Assembly: GCF_046630445.1 (NCBI RefSeq)
Contig: NC_092333.1
Span: 719,998,001-720,062,000 of the forward strand
Source: Rutidosis leptorrhynchoides
Taxonomy: Eukaryota; Streptophyta; Magnoliopsida; Asterales; Asteraceae
DNA: 64,000 bases
Direction: 5' to 3'
The position numbers and the translations under genes are program-made. Numbering within the stretch: the stretch's first letter is position 1; each line of letters opens with the position of its first letter. Below the pieces are notes generated by a model. The model searched no databases. It was not told the DNA's origin and saw nothing but the letters and a program-made list of their open reading frames with translations. Positions 51,956 to 63,773 of the stretch are shown piece by piece.

Positions 51956-54900
51956 CTACACCATTTGCAGCATTTCTTCACGTTTAATCTCAAATACCCT
52001 CTTTAGAACATCTTCGACAACCTACATAAGTCCAGTTTTGAGTTTTGACAAACGCAAAATAAGTGATCTATGTAAACTTGAGGTGGCAAAATAGGCAGGC
52101 TAGGCAATGGGTTGAAAGAACGTTCACATCAATATGGATAATGTTGGATTGGCTGCAGGGCCATCTTTGAGGGTGGGTGAAGTGGTCGACCGTCCAGGGC
52201 CTCCAGATTATAAGGGCTTCAAAAATGTGATTTATGTATGTGTGTGTATTGATTGTTAAGAGCAAGAAGAGGAAAAAGCATGTTTTTGTTGTTTCAAAGT
52301 GGTTTGAACCGCAACAAAAAGAACAAAAGCATTGTACAACTACTATTGATACAATTTTTTGAATAACGTAATTAGCGAGTTCAGTTATCTTCCTAACTTT
52401 TTTTTTTTTAGTATATGCTACCTGCTTGACCAGTAGAAGATAAACATTACCCCAACCTACCCAGTCACAAATAATTCGGTAGAAAAAATGTAACTGAAGG
52501 CTGAATTCAGAGTTACCTTGTCGGGAGTAGATGCACCGGATGTGACACCAATAGTTACAGGTCCCTTCGGTAGCCAGTTTTCCTTCTCAACCAATTCACC
52601 ATGCTATCACAAAGAGAAGATTCAAATGTAAGCGAACTATATATATAAATTACAAATACTATAGATGATGATTTATAAAGTTACAAGTGTTTACCATCAA
52701 CTTATAAGCTATGTGATTTCCGGGACCTACTCGCTGTTCAGTGTCAACCCAATAAGACGGAATACCACGATCCTCTGGGATCTCTTGTAGGTGTGAAGTA
52801 TTGCTCGAGTTCCAACCACCGATAACTAGTATAAGATCCAACTTTTCATCAACCAATTTATACATAGCATCTTGTCGCTCCTACAAAAATAGATTTAATT
52901 TAGAATAAAGCTTCTGACATTATGATGTTGGAGGGGATTGAAGATATAGCTAGTAACTATCCAAAGTGCTTCAAGTAGAACCGGCAATTTGGTTAGGGTA
53001 GGCGGGTTGTGTGATCGGTCACAAGTGGTAATGCTTAGTACAAGTTAGAACCAGTTGGGTTGGGTTGACCCAAGACACAATTTTGTCCAAATTTCTAGAT
53101 TTTACATAAATAATTAGTGGGTCCCGACGTCCGGTAAGATTACAATCTGTATTTTATATGAAGTGATTAAGGAGGGTTATGCATTCAACATACACGTCTG
53201 GCACATTTCATCCCATTTAGCTGAATTGACTCATTTCCTTCTAAGCTATTTTTATAAAAATATCAGCTGTTTGATCCATTAAGATGACCCAGAAATGGGT
53301 CTAAGTTGCCATCTCTAGCTTCTAGATAAGAAAAAGTACTTACTTGAGTAGCATCACAGATAGTGTTGAAACTTATGAAGTGTTCAATTGCATTTTCTAC
53401 TCCATATTTACTCATCATGGTCCTCTCTACTAATTTCCCTGCAAATGAAGACATGAATGTGCATTAGAAGTTGCAACCTTTTACATTAGTGGGATATATT
53501 GGTGAAAATGCAACTGACCAATCTCCTCTGTTTCTCCTTTGAGCATTGTAGTTTGGTTGGCTACTCCAGCTTTAACAAGATCAGTGTCTGGATCAAAACC
53601 CTTGGAAATTGCATACTTGAATTTCTGCAAGTATCCAATATGTGAAAAAAAAAAGTATTTAGATCTCCAAAACATGTAACGAGAAATCAATCTTCAATAC
53701 GTTAATTAAAAGAGTATATACCTCCAGAAAAGCTTCTTTTGTGGAGCTAGATCCGTTAAGTTTACCGCCAAGGATGTAATCACACACATATGTTGCCTGT
53801 TTATATTCATATGTATGATGGTGTGGGTAAATGTTCAATACATCTAAATGAAAATGTGACTGCCCAAAGATGCACGAGAAATATTAAACATACCTCATCC
53901 ATATTCTTCACAATAACATACTTTCCTGCAAAAGACGCTGTTGCTACGGTCTCCTCATGAGAATATTTACCATGAATTATAGAAGTATAGTCCCCTTTCT
54001 TGTGCTTTTCGACTGAGTTCCACACCTTGTATCCCAAAAAAAATTAATTAATAATGCGAAATCATTGCATAAGGGATGGAACTTTAATAAATTGACAAAG
54101 AGAAAGATATACCTTAGATACCCAAGGGCATGTAGTATCAACTATTTGAACTTGTTTGTTACTCAAAGTCAACATCTCATTGACTGCAGCCCCGAAAGCA
54201 GGCAATACCACAACATCACCCTTTTCAATAACATCAAACTGTTTCTCTCCATTCTTGATGGGAATGTCTTTAACTTCCATTTCTTCTAGCCTCTACATTA
54301 CACAAGTCAATGTATTACCAAATTTGACACGGTAGACGCTATTAAGAAAGAAACAATGCTGCACAGGCAACGTGCAAAACCAATAATAACTTCATGTCAA
54401 AACAAGTTGTGATACAATCATATCTATCTACGACACAAGTGTTTAGCTTGATTAAATTCTCTGAACAGAAATGTGTGGAATCGATTTGACAAAAAAGATT
54501 AAAGTTTCAAATAGAAATACTCAAGTCTGTATTGCAAGAACATGCATAAAAAAATGGTCACTACCATGTAGGACTCGAACCACATAAAATGATACGTTAA
54601 ACGAATGGGATCACTTGGTCGTGTTCACAAAGAAAGTTCAAAGTGAAATTGTACTTAAATGAATGGGATTCATGATGTATCAACTGACACATAGGACACT
54701 CTAAACAGTATCTGCTACTAAAGCTAAACTATGTGAATCATAATTATACCTTGTTAACAGTAGGGTTGTGAATAATCTCATTTGTGATCCAAATTTTCTC
54801 ATTAGGGAATTGTTTCCTTGCTTCATAAGCAATCTGAACCGCACGCTCGACACCCCAGCAAAAGCCATAAGCCTCTGCAAGCTTCACAGTAACATTTCCC

Positions 54901-55575
54901 CATGTGTATTCATTATTATTCTCCTTCAACGTCTTGATAATATCACCTTGCAGTAGCAAAAAAAAAAAAAACATCATCAGCAAACCAGTAAACACACCAA
55001 TTCAGTTAATCTTAGAGCTTAAATTCTGATCATTTCAACTGCATTTCCATTATCCAGACCACACTTTGTCCACAATAACACATATTGTTTTATTGATTGA
55101 GAAATTCAACAAAAGTTTTTTTCAATTTCACATGAAATCCACGAATTCAATCGATAATACACAAAAACTCGAACCTCAAACAGAAATTGGATAATTTTTC
55201 TACCAAACAATGTATTAATTAAATACATGAATCTGTTAAACTTAACAAACTTTTACACTCCAGTTTACATAAAAAAAAAAAAAAAAAAAAAAATGTGAAA
55301 GAAGAAAAAATGAAAACAGATAAAAGTGCTTAATTCTTACTTGTATACTCTTGATTCATGAGCTCAAGAGTCTCCTTTTTATGACCGAATCCTTTCCGGT
55401 TATAATTATCACTTCTAGTCAAATTATGCCTGAAAACTTTCGCATCAAAATCAGAACCCTCGGAATCTCCGGTGGAGCATCGAATGGACATAGGTTTCCG
55501 GCACCGGAATAGTTTGACATCCGGCAATGATATTTGAGTATAATTTGAGAAAGGATTCAATCGTAGAGTTGCCAT
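51956..55575 (-). CDS. HDR: 4-hydroxy-3-methylbut-2-enyl diphosphate reductase, plastid (HDR/IspH)
   Basis: Ten exons on the minus strand: 55341-55575, 54750-54946, 54113-54292, 53894-54025, 53722-53796, 53519-53624, 53344-53438, 52695-52880, 52517-52603, 51956-52021. All introns are GT-AG, the frame closes, and the product is 452 aa. The enzyme makes IPP and DMAPP from HMBPP in the last step of the plastid MEP pathway, using a [4Fe-4S] cluster. The three cluster cysteines are present: Cys108 ([12 protein letters not shown]), Cys199 ([10 protein letters not shown]) and Cys336 (FNTICDATQ). Substrate-site words [14 protein letters not shown] and [10 protein letters not shown] are intact. The first ~35 residues are rich in Ser, Arg and Pro and low in acid, as in a chloroplast transit peptide. 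Length and exon number fit plant HDRs. It appears functional. The MATLRL start is the only fitting ATG. Confidence 0.97.
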
Positions 55576-55859
55576 TGAACTAACTAAATTTTGTGTGTGT
55601 GATACTCTATATCTTATTATGAGATTTTGTGTTTATATTACTCGTATTATTTAATTATTATTTAAATATTTAAGAGAGTTTGTCTGATTTATCGATGGAA
55701 TAAACATAACTTATATGCTTTTCCGGTTTTCACCGGATGCCTGCGCGGTCTTATTTGGAAAATACTACTCCGTAATATAATAACGTGCTCAAATATAAAA
55801 ACTAAAAATATAAATGAATAAAATTAAATTAAATGAAAATATTACTATTACTATACTCC
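55576..55859 (-). promoter_or_regulatory. HDR upstream region
   Basis: Promoter side of HDR, AT-rich, with 'gatactctatatctt' close to the start. No clear TATA box can be assigned with confidence. The Helitron-like element begins within about 300 bp of the start codon. Confidence 0.35.
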
Positions 55860-56552
55860 GTATTATCTAATATACAAAAATGGTAAATATTAACCATGGC
55901 TATTTTCATCATTTCACCTTTTTTTAATTTTAACTAACTTTCATTACATCAATAAAGTCCCCTACGCTTTTTTCATATATTATCTAATAGACAAAAATGG
56001 TAAATAGTAATTAGGGCGTTTTTGTCATTTTACTTTTTTTATTGTAATTAAATTTCACTACACCAACAAAGACTCCCACACTTTTTTCAAATATTCAAAT
56101 CGACCCCCAAACAGGGGGGTAAAATGTCAAATAACCATTTTCATAAAAAATCTTAAATAAACTCCACCCAAATATTCAACGAGTCATATCTTCTCGCTCG
56201 CAACGAGTTAAATTTTTCCGACACCATCGTTAAACTCGAAATAATTTTAGGAACACAGTGTCACTAACTATACGCAAAACAGACGTTTTTTAAAAAACGT
56301 TTGGGGTACTTTTCATACACGTTGATTTGCGTTAAATTTTTAAAAGTCAATAATTACATAGCTAAACGCGGAGATGAACATATATTATTAATTTAAAATA
56401 AAATTTAATCTTTCACGGGTTATACCCTTTAGTTCGACTCGAGTTGCGCTTCAACGATATCATTCTTTAGCCACGATATAATTTAACAAACTAAACGTAA
56501 TAAAATACATTGAAAACTGAACCCCGGCGCGAAGCGAGGGTTCAACAACTAG
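55860..56552 (+). mobile_element. Second Helitron-like copy
   Basis: Shares about 500-600 bp with the element at 9719-10507 and ends in the same way: hairpin ACCCCGGCGCGAAGCGAGGGT, then CTAG followed by T (end at 56552). Its left part has an internal repeat of 'tatctaatagacaaaaatggtaaata' (about 55865 and 55979). The exact 5' TC end is not clear. No coding capacity. Confidence 0.65.
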
Positions 56553-57359
56553 TTAATACCATAAGAAAGAAAGTAGTCATGATTATACATTTTTATAAGG
56601 TATTTTCATATTTATCAATTAATAATTAATAACATGCATGTAATTTATTTATTTATTTATTTGTTTGTTTGTTTGGAACATGCATGTAATATAAAGTGGA
56701 ATCACGTGGTACTTATGTTTTTAAAAAAAATTGAAATAAGTTTCTGACTCGTTTTAAAGGTGCTTTGTCCATTAGACCATCTATATCGGCATTATGCAAC
56801 GGCGTTTGTTGTCTAGGTGACAACCAAGCAATGCTAGACAGCTCCCCTATTGAGGCGTAAATTGAGTCGTTTAGTGGGGTTGGTTGGAAACTCCCACGCT
56901 GTAGCGTTTTCTATTACGAATTCAAAAGTTCAATTCATCAATCCAAGACATTTTTTATGATGATTCCAGCATGAAAGTTGCTTAAAATGTTGCATCTAAT
57001 GCTCGTCAATCATCATTACAACTTGAAACATCGTATAGATTATGAATTCGAGTTATGAATAAATTGTTGACTTTTTTCCCAATATCTTTGACTCACGAAT
57101 TCGAGCTAATCTAAGAGTTAGAATCTGAAACTTTGCAGATAGATTCACGAGATGAAACTTAACAATCCTGCATTTTTAATTTTTGCTATAAGTTTGATTT
57201 TGAGATATGCATCTACCATATGCATCTATCATATAAGCATACAAAAAAGATCATGTCGTAACATCTTGACCACAATACCAATAAATCTCATAACTTGAAA
57301 AGACATATAAGAAACATATTATGATCCAGCCTTCAATCATGTTAATAAATAAAACACCA
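56553..57359. other. Spacer with no recognised gene
   Basis: Contains (ttta)n/(tttg)n at 56646-56674 and a GC-richer patch at 56750-56930 that may be an old MITE. I see no ORF or RNA gene. Confidence 0.4.
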
Positions 57360-57369
57360 AAAAATCACA

Positions 57370-57625
57370 CTTTGGGTTTATTTGGGTTCAATATGTGGCA
57401 AATTGAGTTCAATCTGTACATAGATTGAACTCAATCTGTATATAGACTGATTTCTTTTTGATAAATTGAAAAGAAAAGTTTTAATCTACATACAAATTGG
57501 GTTCAATCTGTTTGCAGATTGGGTTCAATCTGTTATAGATTGTGTGAATCTGTTGCATATTGGGTTCAATATGTAGCATACGGAAGTTCAATCTACCTAC
57601 AAATTGAAGGTCAGTCTGCTGGTTT
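57370..57625. repeat. Degenerate minisatellite, unit about 20-28 bp
   Basis: About ten diverged copies of a 'TTGGGTTCAATCTGT' core with variable spacer (…GCAGA/…ACATA). Some copies are inverted (gattgaactcaatctg). It ends just left of the TRIM. Confidence 0.7.
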
Positions 57626-57653
57626 TATGGGTTCTCTCTCCCACCCTTGGTTC

Positions 57654-58790
57654 TGTTAGAGTATTAGTATCGGCCCATCCCGATTACGTTGTGGGCTCGG
57701 TCCATTAGGGTTTGCCATTAGGGTTTATATGTACTCTATAAATAGTGTCTAAGGTTATCAATAATATTGACGAGTTTACACTATTCAACATGGTATCACA
57801 GCCTTTTGATCCTGTTGGAACCACCCCAACCCTAAAAATTTAGTCACCTCCACTCTAATGAGATCGGCCGCCATTTACAATGTTCTTTTGTTTTTTGTTT
57901 GTTCATCTACACACAACCCTCATCTATATTTTATGCTTGTTTAATCACCTCGTGTACATACATCTTGTGTCTCTACTTTGATCTATCCCAACTATACATT
58001 TTTTATTTATGGGCACCGTCAACTCCAATATTCAGGCACTCACCCAATATTCAACCTCCACATATTTTCTTCTTCTCACGAATAAAAAAAAAAGATTAAA
58101 TGCCTATGTTTGCTTCGTGCCGCCGCAACAAGACGCGATAACCACAAAAAAAATTTATTAATCACCAGTTGAATTACAAAAGAGCATGCTGCCGCTTTTC
58201 TTCCTATTTGTTTTCACATCTTTTCGTATTTGTTTCATCTTGGGCTCATATCAATGTTGCCCAATTATTCAGTGTCGTAAAAAGCTATCTATTTTCTTTT
58301 AGGTGATCTATAAGTAATCGGCATGAGGCTGAGCCGCCTAGCATGACTAGGTTCCAAACACCCCCCCCTAAAAAAAAGATAACTCTTTTTTTTTTTGCAG
58401 TGTTGAAGACGGTTGTATCGGCGATAAAAGTTCAATGCCCAAGTTCTGCTCAATCCTTAGGCAAGCAAGCCACGACGTAAAGAAAAAAAACGTTACGGAA
58501 AAGGAAACGCAGTCAAGCAACGCAACCAATCAACGATCATCAATCAATTCGATGCAACAAATTAGAGAGAAAATTTGTTTTTATTTCTTTTTACGCTTAG
58601 TGTTTCTCTCCAATCCGAACTTTCGTGATTTCGCCGTTCAAATTGCGGGGGAGTGTTAGAGTATTAGTATCGGCCCATCCCGATTACGTTGTGGGCTCGG
58701 TACATTAGGGTTTGCCATTAGGGTTTATATGTACTCTATAAATAGTGTCTAAGGTTATCAATAATATTGACGAGTTTACACTATTCAACA
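57654..58790 (+). mobile_element. TRIM-type LTR element with nearly identical LTRs
   Basis: 137 bp LTRs at 57654-57790 and 58654-58790 (TGTTAGAG...TTCAACA) with a single difference seen. A Met-tRNA-like PBS TGGTATCACAGCC lies at 57791-57803 and a PPT GCGGGGGAG at about 58645-58653. The interior of about 860 bp has no long ORF. It is a young non-autonomous element; an older relative lies at 3580-4645 in reverse. The five bases on each side (GGTTC and GTACT) do not match, so no target duplication is seen. The LTR contains CTCTATAAATAG, a good TATA box. Confidence 0.85.
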
Positions 58791-59555
58791 GTACTTGGAC
58801 TCTTGTGCCCCGCCCATCGGACACGAACATAGTTCGCTCCATGTGGCTTTTTAAGCACAAGTTTAATGCAGACGGTAATTTGAGCAGATATAAGGCTCGA
58901 CTCGTTGCTAACTGTCGTAGTCAGCAGGTTGGCATTGATTGTGACGAGACTTTCAGCCCGGTTGTTAAACCAGCATCGATACGTACTGTCCTCAGTTTGG
59001 CAGTTTCTAGACACTGGCCTGTCCATCAGCTAGATGTCAAAAACGCCTTCCTTCATGGACAGCTTACAGAGACTGTATATATGCACCAGCCACCAGGGTT
59101 CCGCGATCCCAGGTACCCGGATCATGTCTGCTTACTGCAGAAGTCCTTATATGGCCTTAAGCAGGCCCCTCGTGCATGGTTTCAGCGTTTTGCAGGATAT
59201 GCCCAGCAGATTGGCTTTCATCAAAGTCGTTGTGATACATCAGTTTTTATATACCGTCAGGGATCCGACAAAGCTTACCTTCTACTGCATGTTGATGATA
59301 TTGTGTTGACCGCTTCTTCTACAAGTTTTCTTCAGCGAATTATTTCTTCCCTACATAAGGAATTTGCCATTACTGATTTGGGTCCTCTTAACTACTTTCT
59401 TGGGATCCACGCCACTCGCACCACATCTGGCATGTTCCTCTCTCAGAGACAGTATGCTACCGAGATCATTGAAAGGGCTGGCATGCCCACGTGTCATCCA
59501 TGTCGGACCCCGGTTGAACCAGGTGCAAAGCTTTCCAGTCACGGGCCGCCTATTA
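58791..59555 (+). mobile_element. Copia reverse transcriptase fragment
   Basis: Part of a Copia pol: TWTLVPRPSDTNIVRSMWLF, YKARLVA, QLDVKNAFLHG, LYGLKQAPRAWFQRF, LLHVDDIVLTAS (catalytic DD) and LGPLNYFLGI. It starts exactly at the end of the TRIM LTR and stops where element E begins, so it is a relic bounded by two other elements. No LTR of its own is seen. Broken. Confidence 0.9.
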
Positions 59556-62500
59556 TGTAGTGACCCGAACTTTTCCATGTTTATATATATTAATTGAGAT
59601 TGATATTTACATGATTAAATGTTTCCAACATGTTAAGCAATCAAACTTGTTAAGACTTGATTAATTGAAATATGTTTCATATAGACAATTGACCACCCAA
59701 GTTGACCGGCGATTCACGAACGTTAAAACTTGTAAAAACGACATGACGATATATATATGGATATACATATGGTTAACATGAGATTATGATAAGTAAGTAT
59801 CTCCATAAGTATATTAACAATGAGTTATATACATATAAACAAGACTACTAACTTAAGGATTTCGAAACGAGACATATATGTAACGATTATCGTTGTAACG
59901 ACATTTAAATGTATATATATCATATTAAGATATATTAATATATCATAATATCATGATAATATAATAATTTAACATCTCATTAGATATAATAAACAATGGG
60001 TTAACAACATTAATTGAGATCGTTAACTTAAAGGTTTCAAAACAACACTTACATGTAACGACTAACGATGACTTAACGACTCAGTTAAAATGTATATACA
60101 TGTAGTGTATTTAGATGTATTAAAATACTTTTGGAAGACTTCAAGACATATATCAAAACACTCATACTTAACGAAAATAGTTACAGTTACTTTCCCATTC
60201 TTTTCTTTCATCAAGAATTCTAGTCGTATTCTTACCCGTATTATACACAGCTTCAAAACGTACTTACTATGGGTATATACCAATAGGAACTAGAATGGGA
60301 TTCCACTCTTGATTATGTCATGTATGACTAATCAATTTTAACTTCTACCATGAGCTAGTCAACTAACTAGAACTCCTTTTAACCCCACTCACCACTCACC
60401 AATTACCACTCATCATTCACTCCATTTCACTTTCAATTCTCTTTCTAATTCTCTCTCAACACACACACACTATTATGAACGTATTTTTCCAGTAATTAAT
60501 CATCATCTTCATCAAAAATCACTTCAAGAATCAAGCTATAATCATCATAGGAAGAACACTTCAAGAACACTTCAAAAATCCCTTCAAGTTTACTAATTTA
60601 CTTCCAAGCTTTCTAATCCATTCCAAGTAATCATCTAAGATCAAGAAACCTTTGTTATATACAGTAGGTTATCTTTCTTATTCAAGGTAATATTCATATT
60701 CAAACTTTGATTCAATTTCTATAACTATAAACTATCTTAATTCGAGTAAAAATCTTACTTGAACTTGTTTTTGTGTCATGATCCTACTTCAAGAACTTTC
60801 AAGCCATCCAAGATCCTTTGAAGCTAGATCATTTCTTGTCACATCCAGTAGGTTTACCTACTAAACTTGAGGTAGTAATGATGTTCATAACATCATTCGA
60901 TTCATATATATAAAACTATCTTATTCGAAGGTTTAAACTCGTAATCACTAGAACATAGTTTAGTTAATTCTAAACTTGTTCGCAAACAAAAGTTAATCCT
61001 TATAACTTGACTTTTAAAATTAACTAAACACATGTTCTATATCTATATGATATGCTAACTTAATGATTTAAAACCTGGAAACACGAAAAACACCGTAAAA
61101 CCGGATTTACGCCGTCGTAGTAACACTGTGGGCTGTTTTGGGTTAGTTAATTAAAAACTATGATAAACTTTGATTTAAAAGTTGTTATTCTGAGAAAATG
61201 ATTTTTATTATGAACATGAAACTATATCCAAAAATTATGGTTAAACTCAAAGTGGAAGTATGTTTTCTAAAATGGTCATCTAGACGTCGTTCTTTCGACT
61301 GAAATGACTACCTTTACAAAAAAGACTTGTAACTTATTTTTCCGACTATAAACCTATAATTTTTCTGTTTAGATTCATAAAATAGAGTTCAATATGAAAC
61401 CATAGCAATTTGATTCACTCAAAACGGATTTAAAATGAAGAAGTTATGGGTAAAACAAGATTGGATAATTTTTCTCATTTTAGCTACGTGAAAATTGGTA
61501 ACAAATCTATTCCAACCATAACTTAATCAACTTGTATTGTATATTATGTAATCTTGAGATACCATAGACACGTATACAATGTTTCGACCTATCATGTCGA
61601 CACATCTATATATATTTCGGAACAACCATAGACACTCTATATGTGAATGTTGGAGTTAGCTTTACAGGGTTGAGGTTGATTCCAAAATATATATAGTTTG
61701 AGTTGTGATCAATACTGAGATACGTATACACTGGGTCGTGGATTGATTCAAGATAATATTTATCGATTTATTTCTGTACATCTAACTGTGGACAACTAGT
61801 TGTAGGTTACTAACGAGGACAGCTGACTTAATAAACTTAAAACATCAAAATATATTAAAAGTGTTGTAAATATATTTTGAACATACTTTGATATATATGT
61901 ATATATTGTTATAGGTTCGTGAATCAACCAGCGGCCAAGTCTTACTTCCCGACGAAGTAAAAATCTGTGAAAGTGAGTTATAGTCCCACTTTTAAAATCT
62001 AATATTTTTGGGATGAGAATACATGCAGGTTTTATAAATGATTTATAAAATAGACACAAGTACGTGAAACTACATTCTATGGTTGAATTATCGAAAATCG
62101 AATATGCCCCTTTTTATTAAGTCTGGTAATCTAAGAATTAGGGAATAGACACCCTAATTGACGCGAATCCTAAAGATAGATCTATTGGGCCTAACAAACC
62201 CCATCCAAAGTACCGGATGCTTTAGTACTTCGAAATTTATATCATATCCGAAGGGTGTCCCGGAATGATGGGGATATTCTTATATATGCATCTTGTTAAT
62301 GTCGGTTACCAGGTGTTCAACATATGAATGATTTTTATCTCTATGTATGGGATGTGTATTGAAATATGAAATCTTGTGGTCTATTGTTACGATTTGATAT
62401 ATATATAGGTTAAACCTATAACTCACCAACATTTTTGTTGACGTTTAAAGCATGTTTATTCTCAGGTGAATATTAAGAGCTTCCGCTGTTGCATACTAAA

Positions 62501-63018
62501 ATAAGGACAAGATTTGGAGTCCATGTTTATATGATATTGTGTAAAAACTGCATTCAAGAAACTGATTTTGATGTAACATATTTGTATTGTAAACCATTAT
62601 GTAATGGTCGTGCGTAAACAGGATATTTTAGATTATCATTATTTGATAATCTACGTAAAGCTTTTTAAACCTTTATTTATGAAATAAAGGTTATGGTTTG
62701 TTTTAAAAATGAATGCAGTCTTTGAAAAACGTCTCATATAGAGGTCAAAACCTCGCAACGAAATCAATTAATATGGAACGTTTTTAATCAATAAGAACGG
62801 GACATTTCAGTTGGTATCCGAGCGTTGGTCTTAGAGAACCAGAATTTTGCATTAGTGTGTCTTATCGAGTTTGTTAGGATGCATTGGTGAGTCTGGACTT
62901 CGACCGTGTTTACTTGAAAAATGATTAATTAACAAATTTTGTTGGAAACTATATATTTTTAACATGTGAATATTATGTGATATATTAATCTCTTAACGCG
63001 TTTGATATTATGTGATAG

Positions 63019-63633
63019 ATGTCTACCTCTAGAACAAGTCCCATTGACTCACCTAATAATAATGAAGAGTCAAATGTAAATTGGAATGATTCGTGGACTG
63101 ATTCACAAGTTCCCGAAGAGGAACCGGAAGAAGAATCGGAACCAGAAGAAGAATCGGAACCGGAAGAAGAATCGGAACCGGATGAAGAAATAGAACCGGT
63201 GGGGGAAATAATAAAACGGTTAAGTAAAAGAAAATCCTCAACCAACCGACCAAGGTTAATTATGGTCAATGGTGTTTCCGCTAAGGAAGCAAAATATTGG
63301 AAGGATTACCAATTCTCCGATGAATCGGATTCTGACGAGAATTCCGATGATGTTATAGAAATTACCCCAACTGAATTTAAAAACGTAAAAGAAAATAATA
63401 AGGGAAAGGGCATAAAAATAGAGAAATCTAATTCCAACCCCGATGAACTTTATATGTATCGTCAACCCCCGAAGTCCTTAAGTTGTAACAATGACCCGGG
63501 AACCTCTAAACCACCAGGTTTTTCTAAACCAATGTGGAAAACGACGGCTCGTATTAGGGGAACATCATATATCCCTAGAAACTTGGCAAAACGAACCAAA
63601 ACCGAAGAAGAAGAAACAAGCGAGTCGGAATAA
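63019..63633 (+). CDS. Acidic low-complexity ORF in the gag position of element E
   Basis: 204 aa, ATG to TAA, in the interior of element E. Residues 32-60 are a tandem repeat of EEESEP-like units (18 bp period in the DNA). Further acidic clusters follow (DESDSDENSDD) and a basic, Pro/Arg-rich end (MWKTTARIRG, NLAKRTKTEEEETSESE). There is no zinc knuckle, capsid or enzyme motif. It could be a diverged gag-like ORF or a captured host sequence. I do not recognise a family. Confidence 0.55.
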   Translation: MSTSRTSPIDSPNNNEESNVNWNDSWTDSQVPEEEPEEESEPEEESEPEEESEPDEEIEPVGEIIKRLSKRKSSTNRPRLIMVNGVSAKEAKYWKDYQFSDESDSDENSDDVIEITPTEFKNVKENNKGKGIKIEKSNSNPDELYMYRQPPKSLSCNNDPGTSKPPGFSKPMWKTTARIRGTSYIPRNLAKRTKTEEEETSESE

Positions 63634-63773
63634 GATAGTTGTATTCGTGTGGTGTAATATATGTAATATAGTGTGCTTATGCTTTATGATATATGTAAAA
63701 ATTGCTTGTATTAATAAGTATTTTTTTTTATGAATCTAACTCTTGTCTATTTTACAGAATATAAAAATACAAA

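Noticed and set aside
52140-52240. 'gggccatctttgagggtgggtgaag...ccagggcctcc' stretch as a gene or new element
   Set aside because: Lies within the last intron of HDR; looks like a small transposon scrap but too short to assign.
63053-63269. Minus-strand Ser/Gly-rich (SGSDSS) repeat ORF
   Set aside because: Antisense of the EEESEP repeat in the acidic ORF of element E.
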